The notes beneath the pieces are model-generated. The model was not told the origin of the DNA, made no database searches, and saw only the letters and a list, made by a program, of their open reading frames with translations. From contig NZ_JALPKR020000002.1 of NCBI RefSeq assembly GCF_023195515.1, positions 2,519,001-2,583,000 of the forward strand: a stretch of DNA of 64,000 nucleotides. Direction: 5' to 3'. The stretch is from Variovorax sp. S12S4 (GTDB taxonomy: Bacteria > Pseudomonadota > Gammaproteobacteria > Burkholderiales > Burkholderiaceae_C). Shown here piece by piece: positions 43,633 through 53,435 of this stretch (its first letter is position 1; every line of letters begins with the position of its first letter). The position numbers and the translations under genes are program-made.

Positions 43633-44664
43633 TCAGGCGACCAGCGTGGGCGCAATGGCTGCTGCGGCCTCGGTGTGGATGCAGCGCGCGCGGTGGTTGG
43701 GTGCGAGCTCGACCACCGGCGGCTGCGCGGCGCGGCAGGCATCGGTGGCAAGTGCGCAGCGTTCGGCAAAGGCGCAGCCCGGCGGCAGCGCGGAGAGATC
43801 GGGCGGCGCGCCGCCGATGGTTTCGAGCCGCGCGCCGCGCGCCAGCGCCCCGTGCGCACGGCTCTTGAGCAGCGCGATGGTGTAGGGGTGGCGCGGCGAG
43901 CGGATCAGCTCGCGCGCCGTGCCTTCCTCGACGATGCGGCCCGCATACATCACGGCAATGCGGTCGGCCACCTCCACTGCGGCACCGATGTCGTGCGTGA
44001 CGAAGATCACCGACAGGCCCAGGTCGCGCTGCAGTTCGCGCAGCAGCAGAAGGATCTGGATCTGCACCGTGGCGTCGAGCGCGGTGGTCGGCTCGTCGGC
44101 CAGCAGCAGCTGGGGCTTGCAGGCCAGTGCGAGCGCGATCATCGCGCGCTGCCGCATGCCGCCCGACATCTCGTGCGGGTAAGCGGCCAGGCGCCGCTCG
44201 GGGCTGGGAATGCGCACGCGCTCGAACAGCGCGAGCGCACGCTGGTGTGCCTCGGCCGCGGTCACTTTCTTCTCGTGCCGGCGAATCGACTCGACGATTT
44301 GCGCGCCGACCGAATACACCGGGTCGAGCGCGAGCAGCGGTTCCTGGAAGATCATCGAAGCGACCTTGCCGCGGAAATCGTCGAGTTCGCGCGCCGGCAT
44401 TGCAAGCACGTCGCGCCCGGCCACCTGCACCCGCCCGCCCATGCGCGTGCGGCGCTCCGGGTGCAGGCGCAGCAGCGTGCGCATGGTCACGCTCTTGCCG
44501 GAGCCGGATTCGCCGATCAGCGCGACCACTTCGCCGCGCTGCACTTCCAGGCTCACGCCGCTCACCGCATGCACGGGCTTGCGGCCTCCGCTGAAGGTGA
44601 CGCTGAGGTCGCGCAGGCGGACCATCGGCTCGCCGACAGGGATGGCGTTGCTGCTGTCGCTCAT
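43633..44664 (-). CDS. Peptide-type ABC transporter ATPase (DppD-like)
   Basis: A 343-aa ATPase with Walker A GESGSGKS, signature MSGGMRQR and Walker [13 protein letters not shown]. The C-terminal cysteines ([16 protein letters not shown]) are typical of the Dpp/Opp ATPases. ATG overlaps the stop of the DppF-like gene. Pairs with it in the importer. Confidence 0.93.
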   Translation of the reverse strand: MSDSSNAIPVGEPMVRLRDLSVTFSGGRKPVHAVSGVSLEVQRGEVVALIGESGSGKSVTMRTLLRLHPERRTRMGGRVQVAGRDVLAMPARELDDFRGKVASMIFQEPLLALDPVYSVGAQIVESIRRHEKKVTAAEAHQRALALFERVRIPSPERRLAAYPHEMSGGMRQRAMIALALACKPQLLLADEPTTALDATVQIQILLLLRELQRDLGLSVIFVTHDIGAAVEVADRIAVMYAGRIVEEGTARELIRSPRHPYTIALLKSRAHGALARGARLETIGGAPPDLSALPPGCAFAERCALATDACRAAQPPVVELAPNHRARCIHTEAAAAIAPTLVA

Positions 44665-45701
44665 GCTGCCTGCCTCATCGGCGTTTGTGCCATCGGGTGC
44701 CCGCTGCCAGGCTCGAGAACAAGGCAGCTCGCCGCATGCAACGAACCCGTGGCGACGGGCTCGGGCACGACCTGGCTGCACACCGGCGCGGCCAGCGCGC
44801 AGCGCGGATGAAAGCGGCATCCCGAGGGCGGGTTGATCGGGTTCGGCGGATCGCCAGCCAACGCTGCTTCCATGGTGCGGTTGTCGGGGTCCATGGAGGG
44901 CATCGACGAGAGCAGGGCGCGGGTGTAGGGATGCGCGGGGGCATCGTAGAGCGCATCGGCCGGCCCGATCTCGGCCACCTGGCCGAGGTACATGACCATG
45001 ACGCGGTCGCTCACGTAGCGCACCACGTTGAGGTCATGGCTGATGAAAAGATAGGTGAGGCCAAACTCGGCCTTGAGGTCGAGCAGCAGGTTGATGACCT
45101 GTGCTTCCACCGACTTGTCGAGCGCCGACACGGCCTCGTCCAGAATTACCATGCGCGGCTGCAGCGCAAGCGCGCGCGCAATGTTGACGCGCTGGCGCTG
45201 TCCACCCGAAAGCTCATGCGGATACCGTTCGGCAAAGCGCTGGGGCTCCAGGCCCACGCGCGCGAGAAGATCGCGCGCACGCGCCACAGATTCGCGCCGG
45301 CTCACGCCATGCACTTGCGGACCGAAGGCAACCGAGTCTTCGATGGTGAGGCGCGGGTTGAGCGAGGCGTAGCTGTCCTGAAACACCATCTGCACCTGGC
45401 GTCGAAACTCCTTGAGCGGAAGTTCGCGGCCACCGACTTCGCGGCCATCAAAAATAACCTCGCCCCGGGTCGGTGCAATGAGCTGCATCAGCAGCCGAGC
45501 CGTTGTCGACTTGCCGCAGCCCGACTCGCCGACCACACCCAGCGTTTCACCTTTAAGGACTTCGAAGTCGACGCCGTCTACTGCACGTACCACCCCGCCG
45601 CCACGACCCAGAGGGTCTTTCTTGAGTGGGAAGTGCTTGACGAGGCCTGTGATGGTGAGCAGTGGTTGTGCGGGGCCGCCTATGTCTTTCAGTGCGTCCA
45701 T
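44661..45701 (-). CDS. Peptide-type ABC transporter ATPase (DppF-like)
   Basis: A 346-aa ATPase. Walker [10 protein letters not shown], signature LSGGQRQR, Walker [12 protein letters not shown] (an alanine where proline is usual), and the Cys-containing C-terminus ([13 protein letters not shown]). It follows the permease gene, separated by repeat copy 3. Confidence 0.93.
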   Translation of the reverse strand: MDALKDIGGPAQPLLTITGLVKHFPLKKDPLGRGGGVVRAVDGVDFEVLKGETLGVVGESGCGKSTTARLLMQLIAPTRGEVIFDGREVGGRELPLKEFRRQVQMVFQDSYASLNPRLTIEDSVAFGPQVHGVSRRESVARARDLLARVGLEPQRFAERYPHELSGGQRQRVNIARALALQPRMVILDEAVSALDKSVEAQVINLLLDLKAEFGLTYLFISHDLNVVRYVSDRVMVMYLGQVAEIGPADALYDAPAHPYTRALLSSMPSMDPDNRTMEAALAGDPPNPINPPSGCRFHPRCALAAPVCSQVVPEPVATGSLHAASCLVLEPGSGHPMAQTPMRQAA

Positions 45702-45732
45702 GTTGCCGTGCTCCTTTGTTTTTTGCGCCGCT

Positions 45733-45990
45733 GTTCAGGGCGTGTGCAAAGGCCACCGGGTACTCCCCTCCGCGAATGTCCCCCGCCTTCGGCTCCTCCT
45801 TTATTTCGCTGCGGGGAGCACCCGATGCCCTGTGCACTGGTGCACGCTCGTGGTGTACCGCTGATCAACCACCGCTCTTTGCAACGCACCCGCTGGCGGG
45901 GTGCCTTGCGCAGCGAAATAAAGGAGGAGGCCGCAGGCCGGGGGACATTCGCGGAGAAAGGTACCCCGTCGGCGGGTGAGCGCCCTGAAG
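45733..45990 (-). repeat. 260-bp dyad repeat, copy 3
   Basis: The 334-bp gap at 45702-46035 is mainly this element. Begins GTTCAGGG, ends CCCTGAAG. Arms near 45752-45830 and 45897-45975. In the left arm the hairpin is shorter (GCC-TTC-GGC), otherwise as in the other copies. It separates the permease and ATPase genes of a single transporter. Confidence 0.9.
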
Positions 45991-46035
45991 ACGGCCCGCG
46001 ACAAACAAAACAAGCAAAAGAACAAGCACCCATCT

Positions 46036-46941
46036 TCATCCCTTGTTGTCCATCGCCGACCGCAGCCCGTCGGACAAAAGATTGAAAGAGATCGAGGTGA
46101 TGAAGATCATCGCCCCAGGCAGCGCAGCAACCCAAGGTTGCACATAGATCGCAGTGCGCAGCGTGTTGAGCATCAGCCCCCACTCCGGCTCCGGCGGCTT
46201 CACGCCCAAGCCCAGGAACGACAGGCCCGAGGCCAGGATCATCGACACCGCGATCAGGCTCGTGGCGTACACGAAGATCGGACCGAGCACATTGCCCAGC
46301 ACATGCACCCGCACGATGGTGAACGGGTTCGCGCCCGAGGCGCGCGCCGCCTCCACATAGTCGCGCGTGCGCACCTGCGTCGTCACGCTTTCGGCCACGC
46401 GCGCAATTTGCGGAATGAACACGATGGTGAGCGAGATCAACGAATTGACCACGCCCGCGCCCAGCGTGCCCGACAGCGCAATGGCCAGCAGCACCGAGGG
46501 AAACGCGTAGAACACGTCGATGGTGCGCATGATCAGCGTGTTGGTCAGGCCGCCAGCGTAGCCCGCTACGATGCCGATCACCGTGCCGAGCACGAAGGCG
46601 CAGATCACCGGCGTGATGCCGATGAACAGCGACAGCCGCGCGCCGACGATCAGGCGCGACAGCATGTCGCGGCCCAGCTCGTCGCTTCCCAGTGGCAGGC
46701 CCTCGGTGCCGATGGGCTTGAGCCGCTTGAGCATCGACGATGCGTAAGGGTCGGCCGGCGCGAGCCAGGGGCCGAACACGGCCAGGCCTATGAGCAGCAG
46801 CACCATCAAGGCGGCGCCCATGGCGACCGGATCGCGCGTGAAGCGCAGCAGCGCCGAGGTCCAGTAGCCGCGTGAGCGCTGCATCGGCAGCGGCTTTACA
46901 TCGGCGGCTGCAGCAGGGGAGGGGATGGGAAGTGCGCTCAT
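46036..46941 (-). CDS. Peptide-type ABC transporter permease (DppC-like)
   Basis: A 301-aa permease with about six helices; LGSDELGRDMLSRLIVGARL is typical of DppC/OppC, as is the EAA-like loop YVEAARASGANPFTIVRVHV. The start ATG at 46941 follows the DppB stop by 5 bases. Its frame runs upstream over DppB but that is noise. Confidence 0.93.
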   Translation of the reverse strand: MSALPIPSPAAAADVKPLPMQRSRGYWTSALLRFTRDPVAMGAALMVLLLIGLAVFGPWLAPADPYASSMLKRLKPIGTEGLPLGSDELGRDMLSRLIVGARLSLFIGITPVICAFVLGTVIGIVAGYAGGLTNTLIMRTIDVFYAFPSVLLAIALSGTLGAGVVNSLISLTIVFIPQIARVAESVTTQVRTRDYVEAARASGANPFTIVRVHVLGNVLGPIFVYATSLIAVSMILASGLSFLGLGVKPPEPEWGLMLNTLRTAIYVQPWVAALPGAMIFITSISFNLLSDGLRSAMDNKG

Positions 46942-46946
46942 GGTGG

Positions 46947-47900
46947 TCAGGCCCGCGCAATCCGCGGGTCGAGCATGGTTTGCAGCACGTCGACCAGCAG
47001 GTTCAGCAACACGAAGAACAGCGCCAGCACCAGGATGGTTCCTTGCAGCAGCGGCAGGTCGCGCTGGAAGATGGCGGAGTTCAATAGAAAGCCGGTGCCG
47101 GGCCAGGAGAACACGGTCTCGATCAGGATCGAGCCGCCGAGCAGGTAGCCCAGCTGCAGGCCCATCACGGCCAGCGCCGTGGGCGCCGCGTTCTTCACCA
47201 TATGGCGGAACACGCCGAAGTGCGTGAGGCCCTTCGCGCGCAGGCCGACAATGAATTCCTGATCCAGGATGTCGGCCACCAGCGCGCGCACCGTGCGCGC
47301 GATGATGCCCATGGGAATCACCGACATGGTGAGGGCCGGCAGGATGAGGAACTGCACATGCTCCCAGTCCCACGCCCAGTCGCTGGAGCCGCCCGGTCCC
47401 GCGCCCGTGGCCGGCAGCCACATGAGCTGCGACGAGAACACGATCACCATCACCATGCCCAGCCAGTAGTGCGGCACGCTCACGCCCAGCACCGACAGCA
47501 TCGAGGCGAAGCGGTCGATCCACGAGTTGCGAAAGTACCCGGCCACAAAGCCGAACAGGCAGCCCAGCACAAAGCCGATGAACGTGGCCACCACCGCGAG
47601 CCGCAGCGTGTTGCCCACGGCGGTGAACACCTCGCCCGCCACGGGCCGGTTGCTCGCGATCGAAACGCCCAGGTCGCCGTGCAGCGCCCGCCAGATCCAC
47701 ATCGCGAACTGCTCGGGCAGCGAACGGTTGAAGCCGTAGAGCTCGCGCAGCTGCGCCTGCAGGTCGGCTGATGCGTCGGGCGGAAGAATCGACACCAGCG
47801 GATCGCCGGGCGCGATGTGCACGAGCAGAAAGCACACCAGCGCCACGCCGATCATGATCGGCACGGCGTAGACCACGCGGCGCAGCAGATAGGCCAGCAT
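46947..47900 (-). CDS. Peptide-type ABC transporter permease (DppB-like)
   Basis: A 317-aa permease with six helices; MLAYLLRRVVYAVPIMIGVA and the ending LLVDVLQTMLDPRIARA are typical. EAA-like loop: FIVGLRAKGLTHFGVFRHMV. The start overlaps the stop of the binding-protein gene by one base. Confidence 0.94.
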   Translation of the reverse strand: MLAYLLRRVVYAVPIMIGVALVCFLLVHIAPGDPLVSILPPDASADLQAQLRELYGFNRSLPEQFAMWIWRALHGDLGVSIASNRPVAGEVFTAVGNTLRLAVVATFIGFVLGCLFGFVAGYFRNSWIDRFASMLSVLGVSVPHYWLGMVMVIVFSSQLMWLPATGAGPGGSSDWAWDWEHVQFLILPALTMSVIPMGIIARTVRALVADILDQEFIVGLRAKGLTHFGVFRHMVKNAAPTALAVMGLQLGYLLGGSILIETVFSWPGTGFLLNSAIFQRDLPLLQGTILVLALFFVLLNLLVDVLQTMLDPRIARA

Positions 47901-49558
47901 CAGTCCATCGTCATGGTTGCGATGTCGATGAACCAGCTCTTGGGCTGCACCACGTTCTTCACCTTGGCCGACATTGCGCGCGGGCCGACGTCATGCGCAA
48001 TCCAGACGAACGGCGCGTCGTCGACGATGTGCGCATGCAGCTTGGCGAGCGCGCCGTCGCGTGCCTTGTCGTCGAAGCTGGTGCGCGCATCGGCCACCAG
48101 CTTGTCGACCTCGGCGTTGCCGTAGTAGCCCCAGTTGTTGGACACCGGCGGGAAGGTCTTGGTGCTCACGAAGCGCACCATCGCGAAGAAGGGGTCCATC
48201 GCCGCGAAGCTCACATTGGTCGCGTTGGCGCCGTTGGCCGACGGGTCCTTCACGCCCTTGCGCCAGTTGGTGAAGAGCGTGTTCCATTCGATCACGTCGA
48301 ACTCGACGTCGAAGAAGCACTGCTTGAGCGACTGCTGCGCAAATTCGTTCATGGGCAGCGGCTGCATCTGGCCCGAGCCCGAGGCGGAGATCTGCACCTT
48401 CACCTTGATCGGCTTGGCGGCCGAGTAGCCGGCCTGCGTCATCAGCGCCTGGGCGGCCTTCACGTCGTACTTGATGTCGAACTTCGGGTTGCCCCACCAC
48501 GGATGGCCGGGCGGCACGGTGCCCTTGGGCTCGGCCATCATGCCGCCGAGCAGCTGCTTCATGCCGCCGCGGTCGATGCACAGGTTGGCGGCCTGGCGCA
48601 CGCGCTTGTCGAGCCAGGGCGAGCCTTCGGCGAACGAAAGCTGCCACGGCCACACGTGCGGCTGCGCGTTGGAGTAGATCTTGAAGCCGCGCTGCGTGAT
48701 CTGCGGCATGGCGTCGGGCGCGGGCGCTTCGATCCAGTCGACCTGGCCGCCCAGCAGCGCGGCGGTGCGCGCATTGGCTTCGGGCATCGGCAGCATCACG
48801 ACCTTGTCGATCTTGGGTACGCGCTTGGCGTCCCAGTAGGTCTTGTTGGCGGCCAGCTCCAGCCGCTCGCGGGCCACGAAGCGCGTAACCTTGAACGGGC
48901 CCGAGCCAGCGGGGTCGGCGGCAAAGGCGGTCCACGCGGCCTTGGACTTGTCGGCGGGCGTGGCGCCGGCCGCGGCGTCGAACTTCTTCTGCCACTGCGC
49001 GGGCGAGGCCATGAACAGGTTCGTCAGGTTGATCGGCAGGAAGGCGTCGGGCTCGCTGGTGGTGAGCTCGACCGTCATGTCGTCGACCTTGCGCGCGGTG
49101 CGCAGCGTCGGCATGCGCGAGGCGGTCACGCCCACCTGGCTGGGGTCGAACTGCGGGGCGTCCTTGTCGAGCACCTTCTGCACGTTCCACACCACGGCGT
49201 CGGCATTGAAGGCCGAGCCGTCATGGAACTTGACGCCGGGGCGCAGCTTGAAGACCCATTTGGTCTTGTCCTTGGCGTCGACGGCCCATGAACTGGCCAG
49301 CGCCGGAATCAGCACGCTCGGCGCATCGGCCTTCGACAGGTCCCACTGCGTGAGCGAGTCGTAGATGGGAATGCCGGTGAAGCGGTTGCCCTCGAAGCCC
49401 TGGTCGGGCTGGCCCAGGGTGCGCGGAATGTCGGCCGCCGTCATCGCGATGCGCAGCGTTTTCTCCTGGGCCAGGGCCGGCGTTGCAAGGGCCAGGGTGG
49501 CAAGCGCCGCGCAGGCGGCCAGGGGTTTCAGGATCAAGGCGGGAACAGCACGCTTCAC
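47900..49558 (-). CDS. Peptide-type ABC transporter binding protein (DppA-like)
   Basis: A 552-aa extracytoplasmic binding protein with a signal peptide (ACAALATLALATPALAQ). The family segment is WVFKLRPGVKFHDGSAFNAD. Ligand not known; this family covers peptides, nickel and many amides or sugars. It lies 74 bp after the Rid-like gene. Confidence 0.94.
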   Translation of the reverse strand: MKRAVPALILKPLAACAALATLALATPALAQEKTLRIAMTAADIPRTLGQPDQGFEGNRFTGIPIYDSLTQWDLSKADAPSVLIPALASSWAVDAKDKTKWVFKLRPGVKFHDGSAFNADAVVWNVQKVLDKDAPQFDPSQVGVTASRMPTLRTARKVDDMTVELTTSEPDAFLPINLTNLFMASPAQWQKKFDAAAGATPADKSKAAWTAFAADPAGSGPFKVTRFVARERLELAANKTYWDAKRVPKIDKVVMLPMPEANARTAALLGGQVDWIEAPAPDAMPQITQRGFKIYSNAQPHVWPWQLSFAEGSPWLDKRVRQAANLCIDRGGMKQLLGGMMAEPKGTVPPGHPWWGNPKFDIKYDVKAAQALMTQAGYSAAKPIKVKVQISASGSGQMQPLPMNEFAQQSLKQCFFDVEFDVIEWNTLFTNWRKGVKDPSANGANATNVSFAAMDPFFAMVRFVSTKTFPPVSNNWGYYGNAEVDKLVADARTSFDDKARDGALAKLHAHIVDDAPFVWIAHDVGPRAMSAKVKNVVQPKSWFIDIATMTMD

Positions 49559-49632
49559 ATGGAACTCCTAGGGATGAAAAAGCAAAAGGTGTCGAACCGG
49601 TGGTGAAGCACGACGTGTGCCAGCCGCGGTCT

Positions 49633-50406
49633 TCAGGGCCAGGCCCAGGCGATCTCGCGGCGGGCGCAGCGCAGGTCCATCTCGTATTCCATGTCGACGA
49701 TGGGCGGGCGCGCGAGGTGCCAGGTCAGGCCGGTTGTCAGGGCGCCGCGCTGCACGATTTCGTCGAACACCAGGGCGCCGATGTCGTGCGTGGTGTAGGC
49801 CTGCACGGCCGATGCATCGCTCCAGCCGAAGCCCAGCGCCGCGAGCCGGCGCTCCATCTCGGTCATCACGTAGGCCAGCTTGTCGCGCATGCCTTCGGTG
49901 CTGGTGTCGCCAAGGCGGACCATCACGTCGCGGTAGCTCGCGTGGCCGTCGGGCGCCTCTCCGCCGCCGGACACCACGAAGCTCGGCGGGCCGGCGGCGT
50001 CGTCTGCCGGCACCGTGTACGAGAAGGCCTGGAACGCCGGCGTGGCGGGTGCGCCCAAGCGCGGGCAGACGTTGGTGCGGGCGACCGGGTTGCGCTCGCC
50101 GCGCACGATGCCCCAGCTTTCGAGCGTGCCGGCATAGAGCCGGTTGAAGTCATGAAAGCCGCGCTCGGAAAACGGCGCCAGCGAGCGCAGTTCGCAGCCG
50201 CACAGCGCCGCAAGCGGCCGGCCGATGGCGGCCAGGTGGTTGGCGATGGCATCGAACCCGTCGGCCAGCGGCACCGCCTTCTGGAAGCGCACCCGCTCGA
50301 TCGCGAACCCCGGCTGTGCGGCCACACCGGCCGAATACTGGAACACGCCTTTCACGTAGCGGTAGCCGCCCTCGGGAAAATCCACCACCTCAGTCACAGT
50401 CTTCAT
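49633..50406 (-). CDS. Rid (YjgF)-like protein
   Basis: A 257-aa protein. The C-terminal third (TEMERRLAALGFGWSDASAV then QAYTTHDIGALV) looks like the helix and strand of Rid-family imine deaminases, and the chain is long enough to hold two Rid-like halves. I recall similar proteins annotated as aminomuconate deaminase-like, but I cannot confirm that here. Its start overlaps the LysR gene by 17 bases. In the cluster it could hydrolyse an enamine or imine formed after amide cleavage. Confidence 0.7.
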   Translation of the reverse strand: MKTVTEVVDFPEGGYRYVKGVFQYSAGVAAQPGFAIERVRFQKAVPLADGFDAIANHLAAIGRPLAALCGCELRSLAPFSERGFHDFNRLYAGTLESWGIVRGERNPVARTNVCPRLGAPATPAFQAFSYTVPADDAAGPPSFVVSGGGEAPDGHASYRDVMVRLGDTSTEGMRDKLAYVMTEMERRLAALGFGWSDASAVQAYTTHDIGALVFDEIVQRGALTTGLTWHLARPPIVDMEYEMDLRCARREIAWAWP

Positions 50407-51406
50407 GCAGCCTCTCCAAGTCAGCGCTCAATGTAGGGAGCGCCGGCTCCGGCGGGAAGGCTGATTCCGGCACGCCGCTGTTGCCGGAATCAGAACAGGC
50501 GGGTGCGCCGCCACCGTAGCGGCGCATGCTGGCCGACAGCGTTTCGAGCAGCGCGCGCGCAGCCGGGGAGAGCCGGTGGGCGGGCATGGTGAGCAGACTG
50601 GTTGCCGTGGCCGCAAAGTCGCGCTCCTGCAGCGGCACCGCGCAAAGGTCGCCGCTCGACACCTCGTGCAGCGCGGCATAGCGCGGCAAGAAGGTGGCCA
50701 GGTCGCTGTTGCGCACCACGCCCTTGGCCATGTCCAGCGTGCTGGTCTCGATGGCGAGCTCCAGCGCAACCTGCGTCTGGCCGGCAATGCGGTCCACCAG
50801 GTGGCGGATCTGGAACGAGCGGTCGGGCAGCGCCACGCGCTGGCCCGCCAGCTCCTGGAAAGACACGCTGCGCCGCCGCGCGAGCGCATGCGTGGGCGCC
50901 ACCACCACGCACAGCGGCTGCTCGAGCCGCGCATGCTCGCGGAATGCATGGCGCTCCGGAAGGTTGAACGCCAGCGCAATGTCGATGCGGCCCTCTTGCA
51001 GCGCCTCCAGTACCGCGCGCGAGCCGACCACGGAGGCCACCACCCTGACCTGCGGATGCCGCTTCTGGAAGCGCGCGAGGTTGTTCGAGAGAAAGTGGCC
51101 GACCATGCCCTCGATGCTGCCGATGCGCACCACGCCGCAGGGCTGGCCCACCAGCTCCTGCAGCGCGCCGCGCAGTGCCGTGCTGTCTTGCAGCACCCGC
51201 TCGGCATGTGCCAGCACCAGCTCCCCGGCCGGCGTGAGCACCGTGCGGTTGGCGCGGCGGTCGAGCAGCGCGGTCTGCAGCTCGCCCTCCAGGTTGGCGA
51301 TCTGCCGGCTGATGGCGCTCGGCGCCACGCCCAGCTGTTCGGCCGCCCGGCGCAGCGAGCCGGCACGCGCGGTCTCGCGGAAATAGAGCATCGCCGTGGA
51401 GAGCAT
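50390..51406 (-). CDS. LysR-family transcriptional regulator
   Basis: A 338-aa regulator: HTH segment [20 protein letters not shown] and an effector domain. The start ATG at 51406 is chosen as the family's N-terminus ([16 protein letters not shown]); its ribosome site is weak (GAGGA). It is in the same direction as, and slightly overlapping, the Rid-like and transporter genes, so it is probably co-transcribed with its target cluster, unlike the divergent layout of the other two LysR genes here. Its C-terminal tail of about 40 residues is proline-rich and unusual. Confidence 0.92.
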   Translation of the reverse strand: MLSTAMLYFRETARAGSLRRAAEQLGVAPSAISRQIANLEGELQTALLDRRANRTVLTPAGELVLAHAERVLQDSTALRGALQELVGQPCGVVRIGSIEGMVGHFLSNNLARFQKRHPQVRVVASVVGSRAVLEALQEGRIDIALAFNLPERHAFREHARLEQPLCVVVAPTHALARRRSVSFQELAGQRVALPDRSFQIRHLVDRIAGQTQVALELAIETSTLDMAKGVVRNSDLATFLPRYAALHEVSSGDLCAVPLQERDFAATATSLLTMPAHRLSPAARALLETLSASMRRYGGGAPACSDSGNSGVPESAFPPEPALPTLSADLERLHEDCD

Positions 51407-51525
51407 CGTGGGTCCTCTTCTTTTCATTTGCCGGATGGCACGACCGGGCCGAACCATCGGCCCTTCCGCGCCGGACGTCAAGCAACCGCCGTGCCGCGAG
51501 AGGCCGATGCGACAATTGCCCTCCC

Positions 51526-52557
51526 ATGACAGACACCCTCACCATCACCCGCCCGGACGACTGGCACCTGCACGTGCGCGACGGCGCCGCGCTCGAAGCC
51601 GTGGTGCCGCACAGTGCGCGCCAGTTCGGCCGCGCGCTGATCATGCCGAACCTGCGCCCGCCCGTGACCACCGCAGCGCAGGCCACGGCCTACCGCGACC
51701 GCATTCGCGCCGCGGTGCCCGAAGGCACGGCCTTCGAGCCCGTGATGTCGCTCTACCTGACCGACAAGCTGCCGCCCGAAGAAATTGCCCTGGCTGCCCA
51801 GGCGAGCGTGCGCGCGCTCAAGCTCTACCCGGCCGGCGCCACCACCAACAGCGATGCCGGCGTGACCGACATCCGCCACACCTACAAGACGCTCGAAGCC
51901 ATGCAGAAGCACGGCCTGCTGCTGCTGGTGCACGGCGAGGTGACCGATCCGGCCGTCGATTTGTTCGACCGCGAAGCTGTCTTCATCGACCGCGTGATGA
52001 TTCCGCTGCGCCGCGATTTCCCTGAACTCAAGGTCGTGTTCGAGCACCTCACCACGAAAGAGGGCGCTCACTACGTGCGCGACGCCGGCCGCTTCACGGC
52101 CGCCACCATTACCGCGCACCACCTGCTGTACAACCGCAACGCCATCTTCACCGGCGGCATTCGCCCGCACTACTACTGCCTGCCCGTGCTCAAGCGCGAG
52201 ACGCACCGCGTGGCGCTGGTCGAGGCGGCCGCGAGCGGCAGCGACCGCTTCTTTCTGGGCACCGACAGCGCGCCGCACCCGGCGCACCTGAAGGAGCATG
52301 CGCTGGGCTGCGCCGGCTGCTACACCGCGCTGACCGCCATCGAGCTCTATGCTGAAGCGTTCGACAGCGTGGGCGCACTCGACAAGCTCGAGGGCTTTGC
52401 GAGCTTCCATGGGCCCGACTTCTACGACCTGCCCCGCAACAGCGGCACCATCACGCTGAAGCGCGAAAGCTGGACCGTGCCCGAGACGGTGCCTTACGGC
52501 GACGCCACGCTCAAGCCGCTGCGCGGCGGCGAAACCGTTCATTGGAAACTCATGTAA
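51526..52557 (+). CDS. pyrC: Dihydroorotase
   Basis: A 343-aa zinc enzyme of pyrimidine synthesis, cyclising carbamoyl-aspartate. The metal site is visible: [10 protein letters not shown] (HxH), the carboxylated lysine in [12 protein letters not shown], histidines in EHLTTKEG and [11 protein letters not shown], and the catalytic aspartate in FLGTDSAPH. Full length and typical of the PyrC class. The stop overlaps the next gene's start (TAATG). Confidence 0.96.
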   Translation: MTDTLTITRPDDWHLHVRDGAALEAVVPHSARQFGRALIMPNLRPPVTTAAQATAYRDRIRAAVPEGTAFEPVMSLYLTDKLPPEEIALAAQASVRALKLYPAGATTNSDAGVTDIRHTYKTLEAMQKHGLLLLVHGEVTDPAVDLFDREAVFIDRVMIPLRRDFPELKVVFEHLTTKEGAHYVRDAGRFTAATITAHHLLYNRNAIFTGGIRPHYYCLPVLKRETHRVALVEAAASGSDRFFLGTDSAPHPAHLKEHALGCAGCYTALTAIELYAEAFDSVGALDKLEGFASFHGPDFYDLPRNSGTITLKRESWTVPETVPYGDATLKPLRGGETVHWKLM

Positions 52558-53375
52558 TGAACGCGGTCGGCACGCCGGCAAGCACCTCGGCCAAGAGCAT
52601 GGCCGTTTTCATCGACGCTGACAACTTGAACGATGCCACTGCGCTCGACCATGTGTTGTTGGCGTTGCGATCGATGGCCGACCGCATTCTTTACCGGCGT
52701 GCCTACGGCCGGCCCGAGAGTCTCAAGAGCATCCACGCTGTCCTTTGGAGGCACGGGGTTCGGCCTGTCGCCAACCTTATCGTCGACAAAACGACGACCG
52801 ACAGTGCGTTGGTGATCGACGCTGTAGAAGCGGTGTGCACCAATGACATAGACATCGTCGCCATCTGCTCGGGCGACGCGGATTTCGTCCCGCTAGCCAT
52901 CTGGTTGCGTGAGAAGGGCTGTAGGGTTCTTTGCTACAGCCTTGCCAACAAGATATTCGCCAATCCCGACAGCTTCTATGACGATGTGGTGCTGCTGGAC
53001 GTGGTGGAAGCGGCAGATTTCGCCGAGATAGCTCCTCAATCCCAGATCGCGCGCGGCAGCGCGGCGGCTACAGAGGTTGAGTCCGCTAAGGAGCCAGCGT
53101 CAACCGTCAAGTCTCAGCCGATAGCGGCGAAGGCAGGAGGCGTGCCGGTGGTCAAGGCTGCTGTTGTGTCGGGGCCTTCCATCAAAAAGATTCTCTCGAT
53201 CCTGCCTGAGCTCAAGAGCAAGGAACCCGTGCACTTGAGCTTGATCGCCAAGAAGCTGCGTGATGCTGGCCTGCTCACAGCGACCGCGAAGCCGGTTTTG
53301 CTATTTCGGCGCCATCCTGCGCAGTTCGAGTTGATGCCGGAGCGCCAACCGAATACGGTCAGATATCGGGGCTGA
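52557..53375 (+). CDS. NYN-domain protein with LOTUS-like C-terminus, probably acquired
   Basis: A 272-aa protein. Residues 16-150 are an NYN (PIN-like) nuclease-type domain: FIDADNLND, then TTDSALVIDAVEA and CSGDADFVPLA, with the aspartates expected of the metal site. The C-terminal 70 residues (KKILSILPELKSKE, then HLSLIAKKLRDAGLL) look like an OST-HTH/LOTUS RNA-binding module. The base composition is lower in G+C than its neighbours: the 60 bases from 52921 hold 29 G/C, against 41 of 60 from 53521. Start overlaps the pyrC stop. Likely a horizontally acquired paralogue of the next gene. Confidence 0.85.
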   Translation: MNAVGTPASTSAKSMAVFIDADNLNDATALDHVLLALRSMADRILYRRAYGRPESLKSIHAVLWRHGVRPVANLIVDKTTTDSALVIDAVEAVCTNDIDIVAICSGDADFVPLAIWLREKGCRVLCYSLANKIFANPDSFYDDVVLLDVVEAADFAEIAPQSQIARGSAAATEVESAKEPASTVKSQPIAAKAGGVPVVKAAVVSGPSIKKILSILPELKSKEPVHLSLIAKKLRDAGLLTATAKPVLLFRRHPAQFELMPERQPNTVRYRG

Positions 53376-53435
53376 GCTCCCCGATCCTTGCAAAGGCGAC
53401 TGAAGAGCCTCAGTCCAATACCCACTGGAACCAAT

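Noticed and set aside
49633..50406. Naming the Rid-like gene as a chloromuconate deaminase
   Set aside because: I recall such an annotation for similar proteins, but no aromatic-ring pathway is nearby, so I leave it as Rid-like.
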